Notes under the pieces: model-generated
Databases searched by the model: none
Told to the model about the DNA's origin: nothing
Seen by the model: the letters and a program-made list of their open reading frames with translations, nothing else
Shown: in pieces, positions 39,811 through 49,950 of the stretch
Layout of the letters: every line of letters starts with the position of its first letter
Position numbering within the stretch: the stretch's first letter is position 1
Assembly: GCA_013397115.1 (NCBI GenBank)
Contig: VWZW01004118.1
Span: forward strand, 160,255 to 224,254
Reading direction: 5' to 3'
DNA: 64,000 nt
DNA from: Edolisoma coerulescens
Lineage: Eukaryota; Chordata; Aves; Passeriformes; Campephagidae
Program-made: the position numbers and the translations under genes

Positions 39811-42800
39811 ATGAAATACATTAGGATTTGAAAAATATCTCCAAAAGAAAATAAAGCCATTTCTGAAGTTTATATGGAATCATATGCTGTTATGTATTCA
39901 GAAATAAGATTTTTCTCACCTAGAACTGCCATAGCCATATGCTTCTTCTCTTGACAGCAAATTATTTACTTCATCATTCCAAAATCAATCATACCAAAGG
40001 AATGAACGAAACATTAAATTGACTTATTGTAACTAAACACATTTTCTGGTTCCTAATATTATTTTTTTTCTAATTGGAATGTTGAGGGGTTTTTTTGTTA
40101 TTTCTCAGAAAGGATGCAGCACAAAGTTACAAACATGGGCAATCGGTCTTGAAGAATTATATCTATAAAGAAAATAATTAGCATAGGTTTTAAAGAAAGA
40201 AAAATAAACTGTTTTCCAACTGGGCAGTAATACACGACTTGTGAGAAGAAATGTCAGTAACGACTTCATTTTTAATTGGTAGGGAAGTGAATATATTTAT
40301 ATGTGATGAATATAAGTTCTATTTAAAGATGACAGGCAGAAAGGATGCTTACCTCCCTATGCAGAGGAACAAATAGGTTCACTAGTATGCAGTATTTCCT
40401 ATGGAGTAAGCACTCTGGCTGTTGAGCTCTGCTGCAAGCTGCTGTCTAGGGAAATGATTTCCAACCTGAAACTACTGATGATCCATGTGGTCATGATAAG
40501 TGGTCACAGACATACAGGGAACAGTACAAGCCAGCAAAAACAAATATGTGGCATTTAAAAATCTAATGTTAGACTGTGCAAAAAAAACAAGGGGAAAAAG
40601 GACACAAGAAAATTAGAGGGCTGAGAGAAGTCAGTTAAAGTCTGTAGGAAAGAGTTTGCAGTAATGCCAGGAAAGCAACAGAGTCTAAGGTCTGCAAAAT
40701 TATTACAAGCTCCCCTTATGACAAGAGGATCTACATATAAACTAAATTCACAATATGAATATGACAAAGGATGAGACACTTTAAGAATTTCTTAAGACAC
40801 TTAAAGAATTTTCTTAAAGAATGGAGAACTGCTTGGGACTGAAAACTACCTTGTTCTTAACTTGGAGAAGAAAACTAGATTTTAACAGCCTAGAAAGATT
40901 TCAAACTAGAAATGTTAGTGTCTAAATTTTTTATACTTATATTGATTTTTTAACAGAAACAAAAATTCCAGAATTGTAGAATTTTGCCCATTATGGCTAT
41001 TCTTCCTTTCAACAACCAAAATTAGAAAATAGCACTGGATGAAGATGAGAGCCTTTTACTTCAGGCCAGTGAAAGAGAGCCACAGACATTGCATAAAAAT
41101 AGATTAAGCGTATAGATTTTCTCTTTGTAAATGAAAACATTGTCTAATAACAGTGCTACGAAGATTGAAAGATACAGACAGCTGACTCTCATCCCTGATG
41201 GGGCACATTCCTTTCCTCAGCTCCCACATCTCCAAGGGAAGTGTGCCTGATGCAGAATGAAACACCACTCTGAGAGCCTTTGTGTGTCTTCCTGGAAGTA
41301 TCCTTTCCAAAGTCCAGGATCTCAAAGTCATTGGAAAGGCATGTGGGAGGGGACCACAGCTGCTGTGTCCTCCTCATTCCTTTACCTTTGAGATGGAGGT
41401 GAAAACCAGCCATATTACATGCCCGAAGGTATGCAAAGGGAATAAAAGGCTATCGTGTAACCTCCACACCTCCTTTTATATCTGCAATAACGACCAGGTA
41501 CAATTTGCTCACAAACAGTGAAATTATCATTGCTTTCAAACTTCAACAGTGATTTCAAGGAAGATTGTGCAATAAATGCCTTCCTTAATCTCTGGAATGA
41601 TTCTGGACAGCAGTCAAAATGCTTCTGAAGATCATGATGAAATCCATGTCAAATCAAGAGTTCTGCTGCCATTAAACCAAACTTAATGTCTCATATATTG
41701 TAAATTAGCTCAGTTAACATCTGTTAAGAACAATGATTTTTTTCAGGCTCCTCTCTGATACTTTATAAAAGGATATTTTGCGAGGGAAATGTCAGTAAAT
41801 CTCTTTCTAAACATGTTTCCTTAGCGAGAGTTTTTATAGCTTTTACTGGAATGCTTTCCAGGGATGCTTGTCCTTTGACAAATTTCCAATATTCAAGTAA
41901 AGTTAAGTCAAATTAGTCATTCTTTCTTTTGGGGGCTTAAGGAGAGACAGAAATTTTTTTGCTCATGCCTAACATGTTCACAATTCTGTCTTTTTTTTTA
42001 AATCAGATTTGAATTCCTTGGTTCAACAGTCATTTTTAGTGGGGAGAAAAGAGAATGATGCTTTTTAAATCACAGTGATTGGGTCTTGCTAAAAAGATGC
42101 TATTAGACTTATCGAAGGTGGTTGCCACAGCAGTACTGTGATAACACAAGAGTTCCTTTGGAATTATTTTTCTGAGTTAAACATAAGCATTTTATTGCAT
42201 ATTTGGCCTCATGATTATATCTAGGTGGATATTCCCATGTTTAAAAACTTGATGTGCTTGAGAAATTCAATTCTTTGGCCTTTTGGTCTACATTGGGCCC
42301 TGAGTGAAATCCTAGTACCACAGAAAATGTGGGAATGCTGCCAATGCCTTTGATGAAGCCAGAATTAATGAGGGACTATGTCATAATTTTATATTTACTA
42401 TACAACTTTCCTGACTATCTAGACCCAACCATGACTTGAATGCTGTAATATATTTTAAATTGCGATTGTGAAACACATACGATTTCTTCTGTATATTTGT
42501 AAGCACAACAAAAAACCCTCAAAAATTTAAATAGAAGAAAAAAGCAACCTAAGTTTGTTTGTAATACTGAGATGTTTGATAATATAGTTCTTATGCTTCT
42601 TGAAAGTTATATTTGCAATGTCATCATTTTGGCTTTCAGCACTAAGTTATTTACAAACATGACACGCTGGAATGCAAACAATTTATTTCTCTATTTTTAT
42701 GTCATCATGGCTGAGTACTTGGGATCATGTATCCTAATGGTTCAGTAACTATTTCTTCTTAATACAGCATAATGTATAAGAGGACACACAAATGACAGCT

Positions 42801-43461
42801 GTGTCAAACGTGGCACAAATCTAGCTGACCTGTCTACAGATTGAATTTAATGGTTTGGGTTTTTTTCATTCATGAGATGAAGATTCATTGAGGAGAGTTC
42901 TGAGAAAGAAATAAAATTATTATGTTACTTGAGAAAAATACTGCAAGCATGTATTTTTATCAGAACATTTAGGGGCACATATAGGTGTGTCCTTGGGTAT
43001 CTCTTGCATCCAGAACCTTGAAAATACCCCTGATAATTTTTTTTAAGTATTTGGTATTCACTCTTGACCCCAAAGACACTCTCTGTGTGTGGGACTTCCA
43101 GTAATCCCACAAATCAATAATCTCTGCAACTTCTAGACCACTCTTTCCCAAAATCTTTTCAGCCGAAGACTCTTTTCAAAAAATTAGTGGTATTCCACAG
43201 AGTGTTCATTCAGCATCCCATTCCTGTCACCACCTCTCCTTTTCCGTCAGCTGTACTGCTGGTGCTAAGACAACTCTCACCCAGCCAGGGTCACCAGGCA
43301 GGCAGGCAGGCAGGATCCTGCATCAGCATGACAGACAGGTCTGCCCTGGCTCCCCAGCACACCTGTCCCAGGAGCACAATGCAACAACACCCAGGCTGCT
43401 TCTCCAGGCCAAAATAGCTTCACCAGGTACACTCCATACCTCACCATTTGGAAAGTGGTGT
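39811..43461. other. Intergenic stretch, nothing recognised
   Basis: AT-rich. Contains an imperfect tandem near 40772-40820 (gacactttaagaattt / gacacttaaagaattt) and a short CAGG microsatellite. No coding or RNA feature is supported. Confidence 0.5.
43295..43314. repeat. (CAGG)5 microsatellite
   Basis: Five perfect CAGG units. Confidence 0.95.
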
Positions 43462-43565
43462 TTTCATAGAATCACAGAATCATGGGATGGTTTGGATTGG
43501 AAGCGACCTTTAAAAGTCATCTCATCTAATCCTCCTGCAATGAGCAGGGGCATCTTCAACTAAAC
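43462..43565 (-). mobile_element. Short CR1 3'-end fragment
   Basis: About 100 bp of antisense CR1 tail: tcatagaatcacagaatcat, gggatggtttggattggaag, then rcgacctttaaa-type 3' UTR text. Truncated soon after. Confidence 0.85.
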
Positions 43566-45672
43566 TTAAGTGAGGCATAATAATTTTTGGTTCCTGTTGT
43601 TAGCACAGACATTATCTTGAATAATTATAGAAATGGACATTAAAATAACCAGCCTCTCAAAATCTCATGGAAGATTTCCACTTCCTATACAGTTTTCCAT
43701 TAAGTTGACATGGAATTGCGAAAATTGATAATTTAAAGATTTTTGAATTAGTAGTTGTCATGCATCATAATTCTGAATGTAACATTTGAATCATCACAAG
43801 CATGAACTGAAAACATGAGAAAATCCTACTCTAAAACTTGATCATACCCAAACAAACAAATAAAACCACTGAAGATTAATAGCTTTGTTGTTGAAGTCTG
43901 TTGAAATCAAACTCCTTTAAGGCTTAAATTCTAACAATTCATAAAAACGTAAATCAAGGAGTAACAAATTAAGTTATAGAACACTTTGTAATAAGAAAGA
44001 ACTAGATAAATTAAAAGGAAAATGAGAGACCTGGCAATATTTCTCTTCCGTTTCTCTGAGTCCTTTTTATTCCCAGCTTCACTGCTCACAAATATTTGAT
44101 ATCTACCTGACATCTTCACTTATTAACTCTACTTATTTTCTACAATTTTTTTTTCATCTTTCTCAAGTTAGCCAATCTCTAACCTCTCATAATATTTTCT
44201 TTCAATCTCCTCCAGCACAGCTATCTTGGAGATAACCCACATACAGACCTTCACCATTGGTTAATGGAGTCACCAGCACTGCTCCTGAAGAGGAAAAGGG
44301 GCTTTCAGCACTCTTTTACTGCTGTTGCCTCCACTCCCAGTAAAGACAAAAGTAAGAGGACTACGCCTGTGTCTATACACCACAAAACAAATCTTTGACT
44401 GGTGAACACTTACATCTTTTCTGCTGGTTCTACTACAGTCCCTTTTCCACTTGTGGCAAAGGAGCTGGAAAATAATGCAGTCATAGTGACAACAGATTAC
44501 ATTCTTCATGCAGCTCATTTAGTGCCTTCAGATATCTCCAAAGATTTCTTCTCAGAAATCCTGCTGTTTCCAGATGGAAAAATTAACTTTATTAAACATG
44601 AATCAAACAGGTTTCACTGTTTCATTGAAAAAACTTCAGTGGCCAACCAAGAATAACACGAGGATTTCAGAAAGTGTTCATAAAGAATTTTCTGTAAAAA
44701 TGGTACTTAGACAGATGATGAATAGTTTTTTTACGTCTGCAACTGCTACCAGCCTTGGTTTACATGTTGATGGCCTGCTTCATGTATTTTTCCTATTCTT
44801 TTATTTAACATACCAGCTTTTAACCTTTCTGACCTTCACCAGCCCAATGAAACTATATGCTTAAAGAATATATTTAATTTGTTTTAAAGTTTAAACACAT
44901 TACACTTAATACAATTTGACATTTATTCTAGAACATTTATATTTTAAATTCCACTTAAAATGTACTTGGCATGCTATGACTAATCTCAGAGAATTGGCTG
45001 GTGTAGATTGCTTTGGGCAATAACAGCTTTAGTTGCTACTGCTAAATTTATCTTCAATTGTGAATCAAAACCTTTAGGAAAGCAGCTTATTCCTTTGTAG
45101 TGATACAAAATAGAAACTAAGTTGAAATAGATCTCAACAGCTAACACTAAACACCATCTTGCCAGAATGCAGTTGAAAAAATATTTTTAGCTAAAAAAAA
45201 GTGGATCAAATTCTTACAAGCAATGACACAAACACAAAAAATTGATACGAAATTTCTCCTAACAGTGAGTCCCCATATGAATAGAGATAGTTCATGAACT
45301 TCACTAAAAAGAAATACTCTTTGGATAGGTAAAACAGCAGTGATATTTTCAGACTCTTGCAAACCAGGAAATAGTTAAGTGTGTAACTTTGCACATCCTG
45401 AAAATCTACTAAAAATTTTGTCCATGAAATTAATTAATCATGCCTATGAAATCAATTAAGTAATCTGTGTTATTTCTGTCTGACCTGGAACATTGGTTAA
45501 TGTATTTCTCAAAAGTAGTGACCAGGTCTTTGCCAAGATTATCATCTTACTTTGTTTACATATATAATGCTTCCAAAACATGTAAACTGCTTATTGTTGA
45601 ACAAATCCTGCTTTATTTTACTGTAGTAATTAACTGTACATGAATATATATATTTAATTTACTACTTAAATC

Positions 45673-45720
45673 TTCCTTCCTTCCTTCCTTCCTTCCTTCC
45701 TTCCTTCCTTCCTTCCTTCC
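45673..45720. repeat. (TTCC)12 microsatellite
   Basis: Twelve uninterrupted TTCC units, a pure polypyrimidine tract likely to be length-polymorphic. Confidence 0.97.
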
Positions 45721-46346
45721 ATCTTTTTTCTTCTTATTTCCTTAAAAACAGTGTAATAATGCAAATACTCACATTTACATCTTGTTGATCTTATTTATGG
45801 CAGTAGTTATTTGTCAGATTTCTCTCCTTTTTTTGCTAGGTTTTTTAATCTCTGTTATTTCTTGTCTAGGGAACACAGCAACTGCTACTACTCTGACAAA
45901 TCTTCCAGCATTAAGCAAGAATAAATGTCAGAGACTCATAATTTTTGGGTTTTTTTCCTGGCTTTGATGATCAACAAAACAGTAATATTAGCATTTAAAC
46001 ATGTCCATGACTACGTAAATTGATGTCTCACTGATATGTATTGGACAGTAACGCCTCTTCTGCCTGCTGTTTTCAAAATTGCAAACTCATGCAAAGACCA
46101 AAACACCTTTACATTAATTTCCAGGTGTTATTCAATCCTAACTTATGCTTACTTATAAATGGAAGACAAAAATTGGAACAATCACAGGACACATTATCAG
46201 CATCTGTAAAGCACCTCAGGTTGTTACTGATTCCTCTGTACAACAACCCAAAAACTCATTTAAGTCATTCTTTGTAAGCCGGAGGGCAAATTTTCATGGG
46301 AACTGCACAGCTTCCTTTATAACTAAGAAAACTGCCCTTGCAGTTT

Positions 46347-46392
46347 TCAGATGATGTATCTCCATGCTTTCAGATGATGAATCTCCATGCTT
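46347..46392. repeat. 23-bp direct tandem duplication
   Basis: Two adjacent copies (46347-46369 and 46370-46392) of a unit starting tcagatgatg, with one mismatch. Confidence 0.9.
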
Positions 46393-47835
46393 GATCCTGT
46401 CAAGAAAAATCAGGTGTTTAAAATCCAATAAATGATAACAAATGATAGTGAAAATAACTAAGTGTGCTCCTAAAAAAAATCTGCAGTCATACAGACAGAA
46501 TTGCAGCTTCAAATTAAAAAAAAAAATTTAAATGTATGTCTGTATAATGCATCATCAGTGCAATGTAGACATGATTAAGCTGGTTTCAAATAAATTTAGG
46601 AATTCTTTAGCACAGACCTTTGGCTTTCTCAGTCAAAATTATTGTACTGAGAAAACAGATAAATTAGCTCTGGCTTGCTGTGTGCTATCATGACTAGGCT
46701 GCATCCAATACCCAGGTACCTCACCATCCCATAAGACTTCAGTGCCTGTATGTGAACATGGAGACAATGCTCATTTTTCAATAACCTGTTTCCTTCATGT
46801 TTTGTTGATAGCACCTGAAATGGACCACCAGGGAAGGACCTTCCTTTGTATGGAAGATGTCTTTCACAGATCATGTCAAGTGTGCATGGAAAGCAAAACT
46901 ATTTAAATGTACTCTGCTGTAATCTGTCACTAGAGTAAAATGGATACATAGATTATAGTTTTATTTGCCTGAAGTACAGCAGACTGGTGCATCAGGTCTG
47001 AAAGTGCACTTCAATGAAGACTAGCTAACTGAAAATGCATTGCTTGCTTCTAATATTTCATTTTATTAAAACAAAGAAATCTTCAGAAAGTTGTCAGGAA
47101 GTTAGTAATCTGCTTTTACCTTAAATCTGGGTAAAGTCAGGCAAAGGTAGGTCTTATCTTTCATTCTTCCATCTCTTGATCTCTAGCCAGCAGAAGGACA
47201 CACTGGGCCTGGGTCATTTTAATTATGCCACCAAAAAAGCAGTTCTGCAATTGGAGATGGTGAAGTACAATGGCAGTGTGGTCACACTGGCTTCTCTGTC
47301 CCCTTTAGCAGAATACTTGAGTAGTTGACTATGCTGCTTTGTAGCTTTCTTGTACTATAAACTGGTTTAAAGTACTTATATCAGGTACCAGGACATGCAT
47401 CACAACTTGTGTATTTGTAGTTCCCCCTCCCATACCCATTAAACCCTGTTATCACGAGCTCTGTCCCACATCTTTGGGCAGACAGCTGGGCCAGAAACAG
47501 TATTACAACTCTCATTTTAAATCATGTGTGTTGGCTGGACCAACCAGTATGTTGTCAGCGATATACTAGCAGGATATCAAACAGGCAGAAACTATCCCTT
47601 CCTTCTACCATTTCCACCATTGCCTCATTAGCCCAGCCCGTCTCCTACACCTAGCTCCCTGCTGTTTGTCACAAGACTTGAACTTCGTTATCTTTTGGAG
47701 ACCCTCACCTACCAGTCAGATTTGCCTGCAGCTGACCAACAGGTAGAAAACTATCATGAAGAGAATAGCAGAGGATTGGGCATGCAGGCAGACCGTGATC
47801 ACACAGAATCTTTTCAGGAGGAAAGCAGGCCAGGA

Positions 47836-47860
47836 CTTTGCCAGCAAATTGCTGGCAAAG
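47836..47860. repeat. Perfect 12-bp inverted repeat
   Basis: ctttgccagcaa, one base, then its exact reverse complement ttgctggcaaag. It could be a dyad protein-binding site (NFI-like half sites TTGCCAGC) or a relic of a mobile-element end. No function is shown. Confidence 0.8.
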
Positions 47861-48111
47861 GTGGAAGTAAGCTATAGGACATATATGTCTGTACTCAAGA
47901 AGGCTGAACTGAAAGATACAGCCCAACATACCTACTTCCTTGTTAGCTTAGAGATTTTATTATGAGGTAATGAATATACAGTGATTGTTGCAGGTGTAAC
48001 AAGTATTAAAGGATAAATCACAATTCAGCATATAACTATATTACAATCTGCTCAGAACAATACACAGTAACATAATACTTGAGGAAAATAACTGGTATTT
48101 AGTTTGACTGT

Positions 48112-48540
48112 GTGGGTAGGAGTTTCAATAGAGGGAAGAAGCCTTTTGAATGTGCACACAGTAGATCTTCCCGCATGAGGAGACCTAGACATAGTACTGA
48201 AGTGTTAGTAATTACAAGATTACCAGACAGATCCCATGAAAATAAACAAATTGAGATAAGTGTTGGCGTTATAGATGATGAATGTATTACAGGTATAAAA
48301 TTCTGGTGTTCAGACCAGTAGTGTTTTCAAGTTTTTCCTCTGCAACAACAATTAGGAAATGTAGCCTGGCACAATGCTAGAGCTGACCTTACGCAGCAAC
48401 ATTTGAGTGCTGACTTAGACAAGTGGCTGGGAGAGCAGCTCCCTTTATGGAAAACACTGTCAAAAGCTTTTGGTTGTTGTGAAATCATAGAGTATGTGGG
48501 ATTGTTGCAGGGTTATGTGTATGCCAAAGAGGCAGACTGA
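48112..48540 (+). pseudogene. Degenerate open frame with retroviral dUTPase-like motif
   Basis: A single frame is open for about 142 codons apart from one TAG at 48319-48321. Residues just before that stop read KQIEISVGVIDDECITGIKF. This resembles the third conserved dUTPase motif of retroviral polyproteins (GVIDxDYxGEIK), preceded by an RS pair that may correspond to motif two. The frame continues after the stop into sequence I do not recognise (LGNVAWHNARADLTQQHL). Flanking text is AT-rich and decayed, so this may be an old endogenous-retrovirus pol or pro fragment. No LTR is seen nearby. Similarity could be accidental. Confidence 0.35.
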
Positions 48541-48860
48541 AAGGGCTGTTTAAATGAGGACTGAGAGAAGACCATGTGTTTCCAAGAGCAGAAGACACAC
48601 TAGGGGACCACAAGCAAAGTCACCCTGTTTGTCTCAAGAACGTGCTCTTCTAAATGCTATAAGAAAATGCTCTTCTAAATGTCTATAAGCTTTAGGAATT
48701 AGGTGAAAATTATCAGCTTTCATTGTTTAATAAAAAGGTAGCTAGTGCTTACAATCAAGGAGATAGTATTGCAGCACAATTAGAGATTGCTACTGTAACT
48801 TGTTTGGATGCCCCCAGCGGTGAACGAATGTGCAGTGGTCTTCTTGCCACAACCCCTGGC

Positions 48861-48890
48861 TGTTGGAACCCCGAATTCAGGGTTCCAACA
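48861..48890. repeat. 30-bp near-perfect palindrome
   Basis: tgttggaaccc and its exact reverse complement gggttccaaca enclose cGAATTCa, so only one symmetric pair mismatches. It lies about 13 bp from the tail of the adjacent antisense CR1. The role is unknown; it may be a hairpin or a relic of an insertion end. Confidence 0.85.
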
Positions 48891-48903
48891 CCTGGGCACA
48901 CGT

Positions 48904-49262
48904 CATAGAATTACAGAACACAATGGTTTGGGTTGGAAGTGTGTTCCCCTGGACCTGATCCAACAGGTCCATGCCCTTCCTGTGGTGGGGACTCCAGAGC
49001 TGAATATAGAAGCCAGAGGGGAAGATCACCTTCCTCAGCCTGCTGGCCTCATGTTCTTTGATGCAGCTCAGTATGCAACTGTCTTTCTTGGCTGCAAATG
49101 CACATTGCCAGATCATGTCCCGCTTTTCATACACCAGTACCGCAAAGTCCTTCTTCACGGGGCTGTTCTCAATCCATTCACTCCCAGAGAAGTCTGGGAA
49201 GACCCTGCGTGTGCACTTGCACTGCCTGTCTATGATGAAATCTAGGGTGCTGTACCTTTGCT
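48904..49262 (-). mobile_element. CR1 fragment with internal deletion
   Basis: Antisense CR1. The tail (catagaattacagaacacaa, tggtttgggttggaag) jumps almost at once into the ORF2 C-terminal region. That region translates on the minus strand as KKDFAVLVYEKRDMIWQCAF, then KDSCILSCIKEHEASRLRKV and IQLWSPHHRKGMDLLDQVQG, so most of the 3' UTR is missing. A partial minus-strand frame (48877-49281) comes from this relic. Its right end lies about 55 bp before the CpG island. Confidence 0.85.
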
Positions 49263-49699
49263 GTCTGGCCTTTGGCCTCAATTTTTATTTTCTATGATTT
49301 TTGGCACACGCGTCAGACACCTCCTGTGGAGCGGCTGCTGCTGGAGGGATGCGGACGTGAGGGAGTGCGGGGAGAGGAGCCCGGCCTGGGAGCCTGGCGG
49401 GGCCCAGGGGGAAGGATTCCTGCGAGGAGCCCGTCGGTGCTGGGGTGCCGGGGTGCGAGAGGCCGCGCGAGGCCGGGCGGCCATTTCACCGCCGCCTCCA
49501 TCCCGCCCGCCGTTGCCGGGGTGACCGGGGCAGCGGCGCCCCCGCCCCCGGCCCCGCCCCGCGGCCAATCGAGGGGCGGCGGCGGCCGAGCGAGGTTCCC
49601 TTTGTTCAGCCATTTCGGGGGCCGGAGCGGCGCCGCGCGGAGCTGCAGAGGGAGAGGTCGGGCCGCTCCCTCGCCACTCCCCTGCCGCCGGGCTCTGGG

Positions 49700-49708
49700 A
49701 TGGTGTGG
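49700..49708 (+). CDS. TNPO1: Transportin-1 first coding exon (Met-Val-Trp)
   Basis: ATG GTG TGG followed by the splice donor gtacgt (GT at 49709). The ATG has G at -3 and +4, a good initiation context, and sits downstream of the promoter signals. From memory the long isoform of transportin-1 (karyopherin beta-2, the nuclear import receptor for PY-NLS cargoes such as hnRNP A1) starts MVW followed by DRQTKMEYEW. An exon holding exactly three codons and ending in phase 0 would fit. Exon 2 was looked for and is not in the window, so the name rests on this N-terminus alone. Another gene starting MVW is possible. Confidence 0.5.
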
Positions 49709-49859
49709 GTACGTGTCCGCGTTGCAAGGGGCGGGCTGGGACGTCCCATCCCCGGTAGTCGCCGCCGGGTCCCCCGGCCGATGCCAGGGGCCTCCGCGTC
49801 GCTGTTGGGCGGGGAGCTGTGGGGTCCCGGCCGTGGGCTGTCTCTTCCGCTCCTACCGG

Positions 49860-49950
49860 GGATGGATGGGTGGGTGAAAGGATGGGTGGGTGGAAGGATG
49901 GATGGATGAACGGACGGACGGATGGATGGATGGACGGATGGACGGATGGA
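49860..49950. repeat. (GGAT)n-like tetranucleotide repeat
   Basis: Imperfect run of GGAT, GGGT and GGAC units about 150 bp after the exon-1 donor, inside the CpG island. G-rich on the plus strand. Confidence 0.9.

Larger units (their letters stand above)
43566..47690. other. AT-rich intergenic stretch
   Basis: No gene supported. Contains the perfect TTCC microsatellite at 45673-45720 and a 23-bp direct duplication at 46347-46392. Confidence 0.5.

Noticed and set aside
39293..39860. Overlapping 135- and 106-codon minus-strand frames
   Set aside because: Antisense reading of a CR1 3' fragment; not genes.
49272..49877. 201-codon open frame on the plus strand
   Set aside because: Compositional by-product of the CpG island. 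It runs through the promoter boxes and the likely transcription start.
49445..49909. 154-codon plus-strand frame starting MPGCERPREAG
   Set aside because: Starts upstream of the promoter boxes and reads through the splice donor. No homology recognised.
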